Shown in pieces: positions 5,942 through 6,444 of a DNA stretch of 6,444 nucleotides. The DNA is from Chitinophagaceae bacterium (GTDB lineage Bacteria; Bacteroidota; Bacteroidia; Chitinophagales; Chitinophagaceae): the NCBI GenBank assembly GCA_003136915.1, contig PLEB01000129.1, positions 1 through 6,444 of the forward strand, written 5' to 3'. The position numbers were made by a program, and so were the translations under genes. Each line of letters starts with the position of its first letter. Position 1 is the stretch's first letter. Below the pieces are notes generated by a model that was not told where the DNA came from, searched no databases, and worked only from the letters and a program-made list of their open reading frames with translations.

Positions 5942-6444
5942 ATGGAGCAACAAGAGTTAATACCACATCTGTTCAGGACAGAATTCAGAAAAATAGCGGC
6001 TGTACTATGTAAGGCTTTTGGTGTGGAGCATATCGGAATTGCAGAGGATATTGCGAGTGAAACATTTCTATCAGCTCTTGAAACCTGGCCCTATAAAGGA
6101 GTTCCTGCCAATCCGACTGCCTGGCTGTATACGGTGGCAAAAAATAAAGCTAAGAATTGGATTGGCAGGAATAATATTTTTACTGATAAAATTGCAAAAG
6201 AAATAAAACAGTCTTCATCAGTAAGTCACGAAATTGAAATTGATTTATCAGATAAAAATAGTACAGATAGCCAGTTACAAATGTTGTTTGCCATTTGCCA
6301 TCCCTCGATTCCAACTGAAGCGCAAATTGGCTTATCACTTCGTATTCTTTGCGGATTTGGAATTGATGAAATTGCCAATGCTTTTTTAACTAATAAAGAA
6401 ACTATCAACAAACGGCTTTTCAGGGCAAAAGAAAAATTACGGCT
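5942..6444 (+). CDS. ECF-type RNA polymerase sigma factor (ECF42/COG4941-like), 3' end cut off
   Basis: From ATG 5942 the frame stays open to the window edge (167 codons, no stop), so the gene is partial. It reads MEQQELIPHLFRTEFRKIAA at the start. Sigma region 2 follows as AEDIASETFLSALETWPYKG and AWLYTVAKNKAKNW at about 34-73. Then comes a linker, then a region-4 helix-turn-helix, LSLRILCGFGIDEIANAFLT and KETINKRLFRAKEKLR at about 131-167. The phrases 'ETWP--G-P-NP-AWL--VA-N-A-N' and 'FAICHPSIP-EAQI-LSLR' are typical of the ECF42 group. Members of this group carry a long TPR-like C-terminal extension (COG4941, DUF6596) instead of an anti-sigma partner; that part would lie beyond the window. 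The adjacent YCII/DGPF gene is the usual partner of such factors and supports the call. It would direct RNA polymerase to a small regulon, likely including the YCII gene. Confidence 0.88.
   Translation, partial: MEQQELIPHLFRTEFRKIAAVLCKAFGVEHIGIAEDIASETFLSALETWPYKGVPANPTAWLYTVAKNKAKNWIGRNNIFTDKIAKEIKQSSSVSHEIEIDLSDKNSTDSQLQMLFAICHPSIPTEAQIGLSLRILCGFGIDEIANAFLTNKETINKRLFRAKEKLR

Noticed and set aside
6018..6206. 62-codon forward open frame near the right end
   Set aside because: It overlaps the sigma factor in another frame; the sigma frame starting at 5942 has clear region 2 and region 4 motifs.
6226..6411. 61-codon minus-strand open frame near the right end
   Set aside because: It is antisense to the sigma factor linker and region 4 and has no recognisable content.

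Overview
The window looks like chromosomal DNA from a member of the Bacteroidota, probably close to Chitinophagaceae or Sphingobacteriaceae. The signs are moderate GC, A-rich leaders without a Shine-Dalgarno sequence, two lipoproteins with short 'SC' lipoboxes, a secreted DUF1080 (3-keto-disaccharide hydrolase-like) protein and Bacteroidota-style enzyme sequences. The family calls rest on motif recognition only; no search was run.

Positions 1-553 hold decayed DNA. Its right part is a remnant of a five-bladed beta-propeller glycosidase (GH43/GH32-like), with an in-frame stop at 497-499 and a recognisable C-terminal tail ending at 553. Next come two same-strand genes, 32 bp apart, that form the lower half of a non-phosphorylative (Weimberg-type) pentose oxidation route. 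The downstream gene is a fumarylacetoacetate-hydrolase-fold dehydratase of the 2-keto-3-deoxypentonate dehydratase (KdaD) type. The upstream gene is an alpha-ketoglutaric semialdehyde dehydrogenase. Together they would turn 2-keto-3-deoxypentonate into 2-oxoglutarate. The upper-pathway enzymes (sugar dehydrogenase, lactonase, pentonate dehydratase) are not in the window.

From 3039 to 4463 lie two convergent lipoprotein genes. One is of unknown family; the other is a DUF4595/YD-repeat-like beta-rich protein. A divergent intergenic region (4464-4591) separates the second from a secreted DUF1080 gene (4592-5317).

The right end holds a YCII/DGPF-family protein (5548-5901). Forty bases further on is the start of an ECF-type sigma factor (5942 to the window end, cut off), which resembles the ECF42/COG4941 group that is often encoded beside YCII/DGPF proteins. 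A strong hairpin with a T-rich 3' arm lies in the 40-bp gap and has a competing alternative stem. A possible ECF-type promoter and a possible housekeeping promoter lie upstream of the YCII gene. This sigma/YCII pair, whose biological role is poorly known, is the most interesting part of the window. Nothing here is clearly a wholly new system.
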